NCBI GenBank assembly: GCA_028823235.1
Contig: JAPKBW010000017.1
Coordinates: 1-60,134, forward strand
Reading direction: 5' to 3'
Length of the DNA stretch: 60,134 bases
From: Longimicrobiales bacterium
GTDB lineage: Bacteria > Gemmatimonadota > Gemmatimonadetes > Longimicrobiales > Gaopeijiaceae
Position 1 is the stretch's first letter; each line of letters opens with the position of its first letter. Shown here piece after piece: positions 53,625 to 60,051 of the stretch. The position numbers and the translations under genes are program-made. Under the pieces are notes generated by a model. It searched no databases. It was given only the letters and a program-made list of their open reading frames with translations, and was not told the DNA's origin.

Positions 53625-54986
53625 TTATGGAGCACCACACTCCACCGCCGGCACTCTAGCCACCCCAGTCACTCTCGGCTCTCGGGCACCAGCATCCACC
53701 AAGAATGGAACGACCGTCATCATGGGTTGATCCATGCGGACAAGAACGCCTGAGCCGTCCGTCTCGGTCTGGAGTTCCAAGAGCGTGATCTGTGACTGGA
53801 GCGTAGTCACCTGTTCTGTGCTGAGCGCATAGGCGCACGGAGGGGGATCGAGTATCTGGTCCGGGGTCGGGGCGTTGTCATCCGCTCCAAACAGGTAGAA
53901 CGGTTCAGAGCGCTCCCGACCGGTGGCTTCCTTGGCCCCCGGCGCAGCTGTGACCGCGGTGACGATCTCGCTCGATCGGTTCCAGAAGAACTTTAGGACC
54001 GAGTTCATCGTCTCCTGATGGGCAGCCGCGCGCAGCGGCGCTCCCAGCTGGCTCGATGATTCGACGAGAAGCCCGAGGGCATGACGAAGCCCGACGGTAT
54101 TGCGCAGCATCCTTTCGTCTTCGCCGCCCGCCCCGCCTGGGCCCGCGCCGTATAACTCGACACTATAACCGGCTAGGGGAAGCTGATCGAAGAGGTGGTC
54201 CTCAACCAGGGCTCGCGAAAGGTCCCGGACCGGCCCGTAAACGTTGAGATTCCGAGGCCAGAGCAGCTGCAGGTCGGGCGTTGTGGCCCCTCGCTCGTGA
54301 GCGTCCACCACAAGATCCGGTCGGAAGTCCCGAATGACCTGCGCAATGGTCCGGGCCTCGGGTGAGACGAGGGCGAGATGGTCCCGGTTGATATCGACGT
54401 TGTCCGCATTGCGGCGTGTGTTCGCGACCCGTCCGTCGGGATTCGCGGTGGGAATGACTAGGACCGTGGCTGTGCTCAAAGCGTCGGGAAGCAGGCTTGC
54501 CTCGTCGAGGGCGAGGTCGCGCAGGAATTGGAGCGCAGCCTCGCGTCCTGCCGGCTCGTTCCCGTGCTGAGCGCCTACGACGAGGAGTGACGGCCCTGCC
54601 GCGATCTGATCATCGGGAGCTGGCTCCGGATAGCCGAGCCGCACGAGGTGGATCGGGCGGCCTCGGACCGACGTCCCGACCTCGGTAATTCGGACTCGGT
54701 CGGATTCGGCATCGACCGCGGCCAGAAACGCGAGTTCTTCTGAATGAGTCGTGAACTCTAGACCGCTCCGCTCCTCGAACCCGGTTACGGTAGGGCTAAC
54801 TTCCTCGGGTGGCCCGAGTCCCTGGTCCGAGCACGCTCCGAGAATCGGAAGAAGGCCGATCGCAAGCAGGGATGATCGACGCGAACGGGGGCCGGTCTCC
54901 GCACTCCACTCCGTCCGCCGCCGACTCAAGGAACCCGATGGACAAGGGCACGCTCGTACTTCGGCATCGTCGGGTCTAGAAGTCAT
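53625..54986 (-). CDS. M14-family zinc carboxypeptidase lipoprotein
   Basis: A 453-residue peptidase. It has a long polar N-terminus followed by a lipoprotein-like hydrophobic segment (SLLAIGLLPILGAC). Zinc ligands are His and Glu in VGAQHGNEPAGRE and His in LVVDAHERG. The substrate carboxylate-binding Asn-Arg is in NADNVDINRDH. The catalytic glutamate is probably in LLVESSSQLG. It should trim C-terminal residues or act as a D,L-type peptidase outside the inner membrane. The ATG at 54986 is preceded by aaggag at 12 bases. Longer frames to 55085 run into the terminator hairpin region and are rejected. Confidence 0.85.
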   Translation of the reverse strand: MTSRPDDAEVRACPCPSGSLSRRRTEWSAETGPRSRRSSLLAIGLLPILGACSDQGLGPPEEVSPTVTGFEERSGLEFTTHSEELAFLAAVDAESDRVRITEVGTSVRGRPIHLVRLGYPEPAPDDQIAAGPSLLVVGAQHGNEPAGREAALQFLRDLALDEASLLPDALSTATVLVIPTANPDGRVANTRRNADNVDINRDHLALVSPEARTIAQVIRDFRPDLVVDAHERGATTPDLQLLWPRNLNVYGPVRDLSRALVEDHLFDQLPLAGYSVELYGAGPGGAGGEDERMLRNTVGLRHALGLLVESSSQLGAPLRAAAHQETMNSVLKFFWNRSSEIVTAVTAAPGAKEATGRERSEPFYLFGADDNAPTPDQILDPPPCAYALSTEQVTTLQSQITLLELQTETDGSGVLVRMDQPMMTVVPFLVDAGAREPRVTGVARVPAVECGAP

Positions 54987-55070
54987 CAGCTTATCGGTCT
55001 CCTTCTGTTGAATTACAGGAATAGCTAAGGGGCTGGATGCACGCTCTGCCATAAGGGGATGCATAATAGC

Positions 55071-55110
55071 AAAGCCCCCCAACAACCTAAGTCATTAGAG
55101 GGCTTTTCTT
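55071..55110. terminator. Hairpin with T-tract next to the tRNA/tmRNA 3' end
   Basis: aaagccc (55071-55077) pairs with gggcttt (55100-55106), followed on the plus strand by tcttt. On the minus strand it lies directly downstream of the tRNA/tmRNA-like end, where a terminator of that gene would be expected. It can also terminate plus-strand transcription. Confidence 0.55.
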
Positions 55111-55118
55111 TCCATAAG

Positions 55119-55143
55119 TGGAGCCAGGCGGGATCGAACCGCC
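55119..55143 (-). other. 3' end of a tRNA or tmRNA gene (probable attachment-site core)
   Basis: The minus strand reads GGCGG TTCGATC CCGCC, a perfect five-base-pair T-arm with consensus loop, followed by TGGCTCCA, seven acceptor bases plus discriminator. No CCA is encoded. The GGCTCCA end fits tmRNA, whose 5' end starts GGGGC with the same G-U pair. The rest of a tRNA or tmRNA is not present: upstream sequence is a helicase-associated domain relic. A 25-base 3' end without its gene is the usual trace of integration by a tyrosine recombinase. Confidence 0.55.
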
Positions 55144-55284
55144 GAGCCTGAACCCATCCTCGGTCTTGAAGGTGGCGGGCACCCTGCAGTCGCCATGCTT
55201 TGCTTTGCAGGCCTACAGGTAATTCAGCGCCTCGCGGACAAACCCGTCGAGGTCTTCTCTTGCAGCCACTGGCGCTCCAGGCAT
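55141..55284 (-). pseudogene. Relic of a helicase-associated (HA) domain protein
   Basis: On the minus strand one frame reads EALNYL, a TAG stop at 55215-55213, then ACKAKHGDCRVPATFKTEDG and FRLG. The pattern YxxxHGDCRVPxxxxTxDGFRLGxWV is the HA repeat found in many copies behind bacterial helicase domains. The match breaks exactly where the tRNA-like T-arm begins. An internal stop and a truncated repeat show it is dead. Confidence 0.6.
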
Positions 55285-55332
55285 CGATCGACTCGCTCGC
55301 CTGGTCCCAGGTCAGTGTGATGCGGCACTAGC

Positions 55333-55455
55333 GATAAGATGTCTTGGCATATCCCGGTGTACGGGTCGGGCGCTTCGATGTTCCCCCAGCGGTGCCCCCC
55401 TGAAACGAGACCGTGCCGAGCGATACGTGTAGACGGACGGGAAACGGACAGGGCT
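55333..55455 (-). repeat. 120-base repeat D2, second copy of the lipoprotein gene start
   Basis: About 88% identical by eye to D1. The start codon of the lipoprotein is preserved, but the frame runs only MPRHLIASAASH before TGA, against MPRYLVAGAAALL in D1. It is thus an orphaned 5' end without its gene. Confidence 0.8.
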
Positions 55456-55552
55456 GGGTGCCACGGAGGAGCTAGGTGCCGCCGCGGGGATGCGCCTCTA
55501 GCCACTCGCGGGACAGACGTTGGGCTTCGGCTATTTGTTCGCGAGTCATCCG
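55454..55552 (-). repeat. 100-base repeat S1, 3' end of the Sel1 gene
   Basis: It shares gatgcgcctctagccactcg and tcggctatttgttcgcgagt with S2 (57487-57590). Differences are scattered single bases. S1 encodes the last 27 residues of the Sel1-repeat protein, including MTREQIAEAQR, and some downstream DNA. Confidence 0.85.
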
Positions 55553-56164
55553 CTGTTCTACGATGCCTTTGTTGTCCAGCGCAATCTCACTTCCTCGGTC
55601 TGCCGCGAGATTGTACCACATATAGGCTAGGACATTGTCCTCTACCACGCCTTCGCCGTTGTCGTACAAAAACCCGAGGAGGTACTGGGCATCGGCATCC
55701 CCTTGCTCGGCAGCTAACCGAACCCAGCGTGCTGCCTCCGCATAGTCCTGCGGCAGGCCGGCACCATAAATGTGCATGAGCCCGAGGTTGCTCTGGGCAG
55801 CGGCATACCCCTGCTCAGCTGCTAACCGATACCAGCGTGCCGCCTCCGCAGCGTCCTCCGGCACACCCCAGCCTTCGGAGTGCATAACCCCGAGGCCGTT
55901 CTGGGCAAGCGCATTCCCTTGCTCGGCAGCTAACCGAAACCAACGTATCGCCTCCGCATAGTCCTCCGGCACGCCTTCGCCAGTGGCGTGCATACGCCCG
56001 AGTCTGGTCTGGGCAACGGGATACCCCCGCTCGGCACAGGAACGGACATCCTCCAAGGCAGACGACGGGCTTATGTCCGCGCAAGAAGCCGATGGAGTGA
56101 CCTGTGCATCAACCCCAACGGGGATGACTGCTAGAGCAAGCGCAAATAACAGAGTTTTCTTCAT
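55472..56164 (-). CDS. Exported Sel1-repeat (TPR-like) protein
   Basis: A 230-residue protein with signal peptide (MKKTLLFALALAVIPVGVDA) and four to five Sel1 repeats of about 36 residues. Each runs A-x-x-x-L-G-x-M-H, a variable loop, then DYAEAIRWFRLAAEQG or equivalent. Examples are RLGRMHATGEGVPEDY, GLGVMHSEGWGVPED and NLGLMHIYGAGLPQDY. Sel1 arrays bind other proteins, often at the envelope. The tail MTREQIAEAQRLSREW is a common family ending. The ATG at 56164 coincides with the end of repeat R4. Four or more residues coded upstream are only the repeat. Confidence 0.85.
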   Translation of the reverse strand: MKKTLLFALALAVIPVGVDAQVTPSASCADISPSSALEDVRSCAERGYPVAQTRLGRMHATGEGVPEDYAEAIRWFRLAAEQGNALAQNGLGVMHSEGWGVPEDAAEAARWYRLAAEQGYAAAQSNLGLMHIYGAGLPQDYAEAARWVRLAAEQGDADAQYLLGFLYDNGEGVVEDNVLAYMWYNLAADRGSEIALDNKGIVEQRMTREQIAEAQRLSREWLEAHPRGGT

Positions 56165-56215
56165 GCCCCAATTCTGCCCCTGCTCCACTCAAACCCGCAA
56201 CTCAGGACGAGCAGA
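56162..56215 (-). promoter_or_regulatory. Leader/promoter repeat copy R4
   Basis: The minus strand reads TTGCGG, 18 bases, CAGAAT, TGGGGC, ATG of the Sel1 gene. The block upstream of TTGCGG (GTTCTGCTCGTCCTGAG) is shared with R5. No purine-rich ribosome site lies at normal distance, consistent with a leaderless message. Confidence 0.55.
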
Positions 56216-56232
56216 ACACTACCATACTGATC

Positions 56233-57318
56233 CTATCTATGAACTGCTGATAGAACGCTCTTGAGTATTTGATCAACGTTCTCTGGTTTCGATGAGGGAT
56301 CTACAACTTCGCCTGGGCCCAGGATGAAACCGGTACCACCAGATTGCTGTATCGCGTCCGCAACTTCACGATCAACATCAGTTGTTGAACCCGCTACCAA
56401 TGGACCGCCCGCGCTTGGTGTAATCCCGCCGATCAGGCACTTGTCAGTGCGTGTGCGCATTTCTGCGATGGATGGGCCATAGTCTTGGTCATGCCAGTTG
56501 AAAGCCTCGACAGGATAGTCGAGAACACCGTCAAAGTTTATATCGTGAGCATGCAGGTGATAGATATTGAACCAAGTCTTGCCCTTTAGCGGTTCGAGCA
56601 TCTGTAGGTCGTACGGTTTGGAAAATTCGTTGTAGAGATCCGGTGGCAGAAGGTCTAACCCCGCCCATTGATTGGCGAAAAAGACACCATCCGCCCCACC
56701 AGAGACGACCCTTTCGACGAAGCTTCGGCTAGTTTCGGTGATAACTTCGAGGGCGGCATGTACTTGTCTTGGGGAGTCCTGCATGTACTGCAGCAGCTTG
56801 CCAGGTCCTGCGATCTTTGATGCTGAGGTTAGTGGTGAAAATACCGTCTGCACAAATGGTACGTCACCGTTAAGCATTTCAAGGGCAATACGCTGAGCTT
56901 CAAGTACAATGAGATATTCACCAGCATCGCTTCGGACCGGTGTGATCTTCAGCCAGTCGTCGGGCTTTTGAATCGGGCTTTCCGCCAGGATTGGTGTATC
57001 CGATCCTCCTCGAACATTTAGTTGGACACCCCAATCCACAACAGAATACAGCCCGTAAGGAGAAAACTTGACGAAGTCCATATCAAGCCGTCGCTGAAGG
57101 TGAACTGCTAATTCTGCAAGGCGTCTCGGCGAGCGATCTTGGTTTGCCCAGTGCCACCAAAAGCTCAGCGGGGTACGGTCAGTTGGGAGATTCGCCAAGG
57201 CAGCCTCAATCCGAGCGCGGTGACTCATTTCAGTGCTGTATGCTATCGGCGGCAAGGCGGCACTAGCGATGGTCAGTCCCGCGGCGCTTAGAAACGTCCT
57301 TCGTGAAACATTATTCAA
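56233..57318 (-). CDS. Tat-exported uroporphyrinogen-decarboxylase-fold (UroD/methyltransferase-like) protein
   Basis: A 361-residue protein with a Tat-like signal (VSRRTFLSAAGLTIASAALPP) and a UroD-type TIM barrel. Landmarks are RTPLSFWWHW, RLDMDFVKFSPYG, PFVQTVFSPLTSASKIAG, GADGVFFANQWAG and NIYHLHAHDINFDG. URO-D family members are cytoplasmic decarboxylases or corrinoid methyltransferases, so export is unusual. The start is a TTG at 57318 whose last bases overlap the stop of a short upstream frame (TTGA). The gene looks AT-richer (about 50-55% GC in sampled lines) than its neighbours. Confidence 0.7.
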   Translation of the reverse strand: MNNVSRRTFLSAAGLTIASAALPPIAYSTEMSHRARIEAALANLPTDRTPLSFWWHWANQDRSPRRLAELAVHLQRRLDMDFVKFSPYGLYSVVDWGVQLNVRGGSDTPILAESPIQKPDDWLKITPVRSDAGEYLIVLEAQRIALEMLNGDVPFVQTVFSPLTSASKIAGPGKLLQYMQDSPRQVHAALEVITETSRSFVERVVSGGADGVFFANQWAGLDLLPPDLYNEFSKPYDLQMLEPLKGKTWFNIYHLHAHDINFDGVLDYPVEAFNWHDQDYGPSIAEMRTRTDKCLIGGITPSAGGPLVAGSTTDVDREVADAIQQSGGTGFILGPGEVVDPSSKPENVDQILKSVLSAVHR

Positions 57319-57413
57319 TTGAATATCACCCAGATGTTCGAGGTTTTCCGTGGGGTTGTTTCAGCACACCCGACCGCTATCAGCGCGATCCCGAATAGTA
57401 GCTTTCTATTCAT
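57315..57413 (-). CDS. 32-codon lipoprotein-leader stub coupled to the UroD-like gene
   Basis: From ATG at 57413 the frame encodes MNRKLLFGIALIAVGC and a 16-residue tail ending at TGA (57317-57315). The hydrophobic stretch and VGC form a credible lipoprotein signal. The ATG is exactly at the end of repeat R5. The stop overlaps the TTG start of the UroD-like gene by the sequence TTGA, so ribosomes could pass from one to the other. It is either a tiny lipoprotein or the surviving signal of a gene replaced by the UroD-like gene. Confidence 0.5.
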   Translation of the reverse strand: MNRKLLFGIALIAVGCAETTPRKTSNIWVIFN

Positions 57414-57465
57414 GCCCTTATTCTGCCCCTACCCTCATCGTACCCGCAACTCAGGACGAGCAGAA
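57411..57465 (-). promoter_or_regulatory. Leader/promoter repeat copy R5
   Basis: The minus strand reads TTGCGG, 18 bases, CAGAAT, AAGGGC, ATG of the lipoprotein stub. Nearly identical to R4 in the upstream block AGTGTTCTGCTCGTCCTGAG. Confidence 0.55.
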
Positions 57466-57486
57466 CACTGCTAGGCAGCTAGGTGT

Positions 57487-57590
57487 GGCTGGGTGCCACG
57501 GAGGGGGGCTAGTTGCCGCCGGGGGGATGCGCCTCTAGCCACTCGCGGGACATCCGCTGGGCTTCGGCTATTTGTTCGCGAGTCATCCGC
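57487..57590 (-). repeat. 100-base repeat S2, displaced copy of the Sel1 gene 3' end
   Basis: About 90% identical by eye to S1. Here it forms the last 26 codons and the downstream flank of a truncated FAD oxidoreductase gene. The identity ends sharply at 57590/57591, at the fusion joint. Confidence 0.85.
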
Positions 57591-57895
57591 CCCTGAATCG
57601 CCGCCTTGGCGGGGGACATGGTCTCTCCTTCGATCCGCACTAGCCGACCACCCCACTCCTGAACAAGGCCCTCGCGCTGCCAACCTTGGAGGTGGGGCCC
57701 GAGCGCTTCGTCTCGGACGGTGAAGAACTGCGCCCCGTGATCGAATCGATAGTCACTGTGCTCTCGGGTGTTAGCGCGCCCACCGGCTCGCCGGCCTTTG
57801 TCGAAGACGACAACCTCGAGGCCGGCGAGTTGCAGTGTGCGGGCGGCCATGAGGCCAGATAGTCCCGCGCCGATCACTCCGACGCGGTGGGTCAT
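57509..57895 (-). pseudogene. Chimeric gene: truncated FAD oxidoreductase fused in frame to a Sel1-protein tail
   Basis: The first 101 residues are the start of a renalase-type NAD(P)/FAD oxidoreductase: VGVIGAGLSGLMAARTL (dinucleotide loop), VVFDKGRRAGGRANTRE and YRFDHGAQFFTVRD. The family is normally about 320 residues, so about two-thirds is missing, including most of the substrate domain. After KAAIQG the frame continues as RMTREQIAEAQRMSREW and EAHPPGGN, the C-terminus of the Sel1 protein at 55.5 kb. The ATG at 57895 overlaps the SDR stop as ATGA. It may still be translated, but it cannot be a working flavoenzyme. Confidence 0.8.
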
Positions 57896-58635
57896 GCCGA
57901 GCGAACAGTGCTGAGTCCCCCGTCGACGCCAAGCGTCTGTCCCGTGATCCAGCCGGCGTCGTCCGATAGGAGCCAGCGAATCGACTCGGCGACCTCCTCT
58001 GCCGTGCCTAAGCGACCAAGAGCGTGCATCGCTTCCGAAGACGACCGGGCGACGTCGCTGCTCGTGATTCGGGCCGTGAGTGGGGTGTCGACCAGGCCGG
58101 GGGCCACGGCGTTCACTCGAATCCCTGCTCGACCGTACGTCGCGGCGGCAGAGCGGACGAGCGCGTCGACGCCACCCTTAGCGGCGGCGATCGCTTCGTG
58201 GTTCGGCAGCCCGATTGATGCCGCGGCCGTCGAGACGAAGACCACACTTCCTCGCTTCGCTTTGATCATGGGTCGAGCGATAGCACGCAGAGCGGCGAAG
58301 GCGCTAGTTAGGTTGGTGTGAAGCGTAGTCAGCCACTCGTCGGGCCTCGTCATGTGAGCAGGCTTGAGCATCAGGCTTCCCACGCACAAGGCCATTCCGT
58401 CAATCTGTTGGAAGCGATCCATCGTCGAGCTCACGGCGGCGTCGACGGCGTCGAAGTCGGTCGTGTCGGCAACAACGGAGAAGGCGGTGAGCTGGTCGGC
58501 CAGGGCGCCGAGGCGTTCCGGGTCTCGACCCGACAGAGCGAGTCGGGCACCCTGTGCGTGAAGAGTGCGTGCAAGCGCCGAGCCGATACCGCCGTAGGCG
58601 CCGAAAATCAGGTAGGTCGGTGGGGATGTACTCAT
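57892..58635 (-). CDS. SDR-family oxidoreductase lacking the catalytic tyrosine
   Basis: A 247-residue Rossmann protein: cofactor loop IFGAYGGIGSALA, SGRDPERL, ending GWITGQTLGVDGG, all standard for classical SDRs. The catalytic Ser region is VVFVSTAAASIG. The usual YxxxK is replaced by NHEAIAAAKGG: the lysine is kept but the residue four before it is Ile, not Tyr. Other SDRs with NHEAIAAAK are known to me as a branch, and a different acid may act. It sits between the complete amine oxidase and the chimeric gene, in one unit. Confidence 0.85.
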   Translation of the reverse strand: MSTSPPTYLIFGAYGGIGSALARTLHAQGARLALSGRDPERLGALADQLTAFSVVADTTDFDAVDAAVSSTMDRFQQIDGMALCVGSLMLKPAHMTRPDEWLTTLHTNLTSAFAALRAIARPMIKAKRGSVVFVSTAAASIGLPNHEAIAAAKGGVDALVRSAAATYGRAGIRVNAVAPGLVDTPLTARITSSDVARSSSEAMHALGRLGTAEEVAESIRWLLSDDAGWITGQTLGVDGGLSTVRSA

Positions 58636-58701
58636 CTATTTGGTAATCCGATTGGAGAGATCAGTCATACGGCACCGAGGGGGGGGAAGCCGTGGGAAGC
58701 G

Positions 58702-59955
58702 TCATCGACCCTCGAGGATCGCCTCGGCGGCTCGCCGGCCTGAACGGAGTGCGCCCTGAATCGAGCCGAACTCCGTGTAGTCTCCGGCCACGATGATGCC
58801 ATCGCGACGCCTCGCGGAATCCTGTTGCTGGAGGCTACCGGCGGGGTGGCGCGGCAGGGCGTGCGGGACCCTATAGGTCTTGAGGTGCTGCCAACTCGAG
58901 ACCTTAGGACCGAACCAACGGGCCAACTGATCAGACGCGGCAGTGTGGAAGGACATCGGGTCGTCGGCAGCCCCGTCCACACCGGACACAGCGACGAGGT
59001 GGGCGCCGGCGGGCGCGTACTTGGGTGCCACGTTGCTCATGACCGCGATGTGATTTGCAGGTCCGGTACCTTCGCCGTCCAGGACCAGAACGGGCTCTGC
59101 AGTCGGAGCCTCCTCTGCGGCAAAGTAGGACGTGACGGTCGCCTTGAACGCTGGAACGGGTGTGCCGAGCAGCGTGGACGCTGAGGCGCCGTCGAGCGCC
59201 ACCACGACGTGTTGGGCCGAGACCGTCTGCCCTCCCTCCGTCGATACTTGGGTCGCCGACGCAGCCTGAACTGTCGTGCCGAGCGAGATGCGCTCGTCCA
59301 GCGTCGAGGCCATCTGCTCCGGCAGACGCTGCATGCCCTGTGCGGGCACGGTCGCTTCACCAATCGCGAAACACCGAAAGTAGTAGCGAAACAGACTCGC
59401 CGAAGTCTCAAGCGGTCGTTCGAGGAAGACTCCCCCCAGAAACGGCCGGAAGAAGGTGTCGATGAATTCGGCCGAGAAACCGAGCGACTCGAGCTCATCC
59501 TGTGTCGAACGGTCGGGTTCGCTGAAGCAATCGCCTGCTGGTGCGTTGGTGAGTCGACGCCGAAGTTTTGCGACCCTCATCTTGTCTGCGAGTGACCCGA
59601 CCTTGGCCCTCAGCGAGGCCATGGCACTCGCCGGGTCGCGGTAGGGATCTCCCATCTTCTCGAGGCTCCTACCGTTCCAGATCAGGCTCCCTGCCTTGAA
59701 GGCTCTCAAGTCGAGTTGCGGCATGTCGATCTGTGCTTGCACCTCCTCATAGGCGGTCAGAAGTACCTGGAAACCACGATCGAGCGTGAAGCCATCGACT
59801 TCGTCAGTTCGGATTCGTCCGCCGACGGCATCCGACGCCTCTACGACGTGGACGTCCAGGCCTGCCTGCTCGAGAAAGAGCGCGCAGGAGAGACCGGACA
59901 AGCCTGCCCCGACGACGACGACCTCGGCCGACGAGGGGAGTGGAGCACCGCGCAT
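58702..59955 (-). CDS. FAD-dependent amine-oxidase/protoporphyrinogen-oxidase-like oxidoreductase
   Basis: A 417-residue flavoprotein. The dinucleotide motif VVVVGAGLSGLSCALFLEQAG is at the N-terminus, followed by VVEASDAVGGRIRTDE and DRGFQVLLTAY. The C-terminal FAD motif is GIIVAGDYTEFGSIQGALRSG. These match NAD(P)/FAD-dependent oxidoreductases related to amine oxidases and carotenoid desaturases. No signal peptide. It begins the unit that continues with the SDR 66 bases downstream and the chimeric gene. Substrate unknown. Confidence 0.87.
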   Translation of the reverse strand: MRGAPLPSSAEVVVVGAGLSGLSCALFLEQAGLDVHVVEASDAVGGRIRTDEVDGFTLDRGFQVLLTAYEEVQAQIDMPQLDLRAFKAGSLIWNGRSLEKMGDPYRDPASAMASLRAKVGSLADKMRVAKLRRRLTNAPAGDCFSEPDRSTQDELESLGFSAEFIDTFFRPFLGGVFLERPLETSASLFRYYFRCFAIGEATVPAQGMQRLPEQMASTLDERISLGTTVQAASATQVSTEGGQTVSAQHVVVALDGASASTLLGTPVPAFKATVTSYFAAEEAPTAEPVLVLDGEGTGPANHIAVMSNVAPKYAPAGAHLVAVSGVDGAADDPMSFHTAASDQLARWFGPKVSSWQHLKTYRVPHALPRHPAGSLQQQDSARRRDGIIVAGDYTEFGSIQGALRSGRRAAEAILEGR

Positions 59956-60024
59956 TAAAACCCCGGGGGTCGTTCATGAATGGTCATGCCAGAACTTACT
60001 GAAAACCCCTGAACAAAACCGTGT

Positions 60025-60051
60025 TGTATAGGTAGCGACACGGGCGTTCAA
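60025..60051 (-). promoter_or_regulatory. Candidate promoter of the amine oxidase-SDR unit
   Basis: The minus strand has TTGAAC (60051-60046) and TATACA (60030-60025), separated by 15 bases, which is short for sigma70. A leader of about 60 bases would follow to the ATG at 59955. Confidence 0.3.

Noticed and set aside
55119-55470. Complete tmRNA with a tag peptide ending EALNYL
   Set aside because: The tag would lack the usual LAA-type end, and no 5' tmRNA end pairing with TGGCTCCA was found. The same bases read as a helicase-associated domain, so only the 3' end is claimed.
51500-57900. Integron cassette array
   Set aside because: Genes share orientation and short repeats, but the repeats sit at gene starts or ends, not as paired palindromic attC sites, and no integron integrase is in the window.
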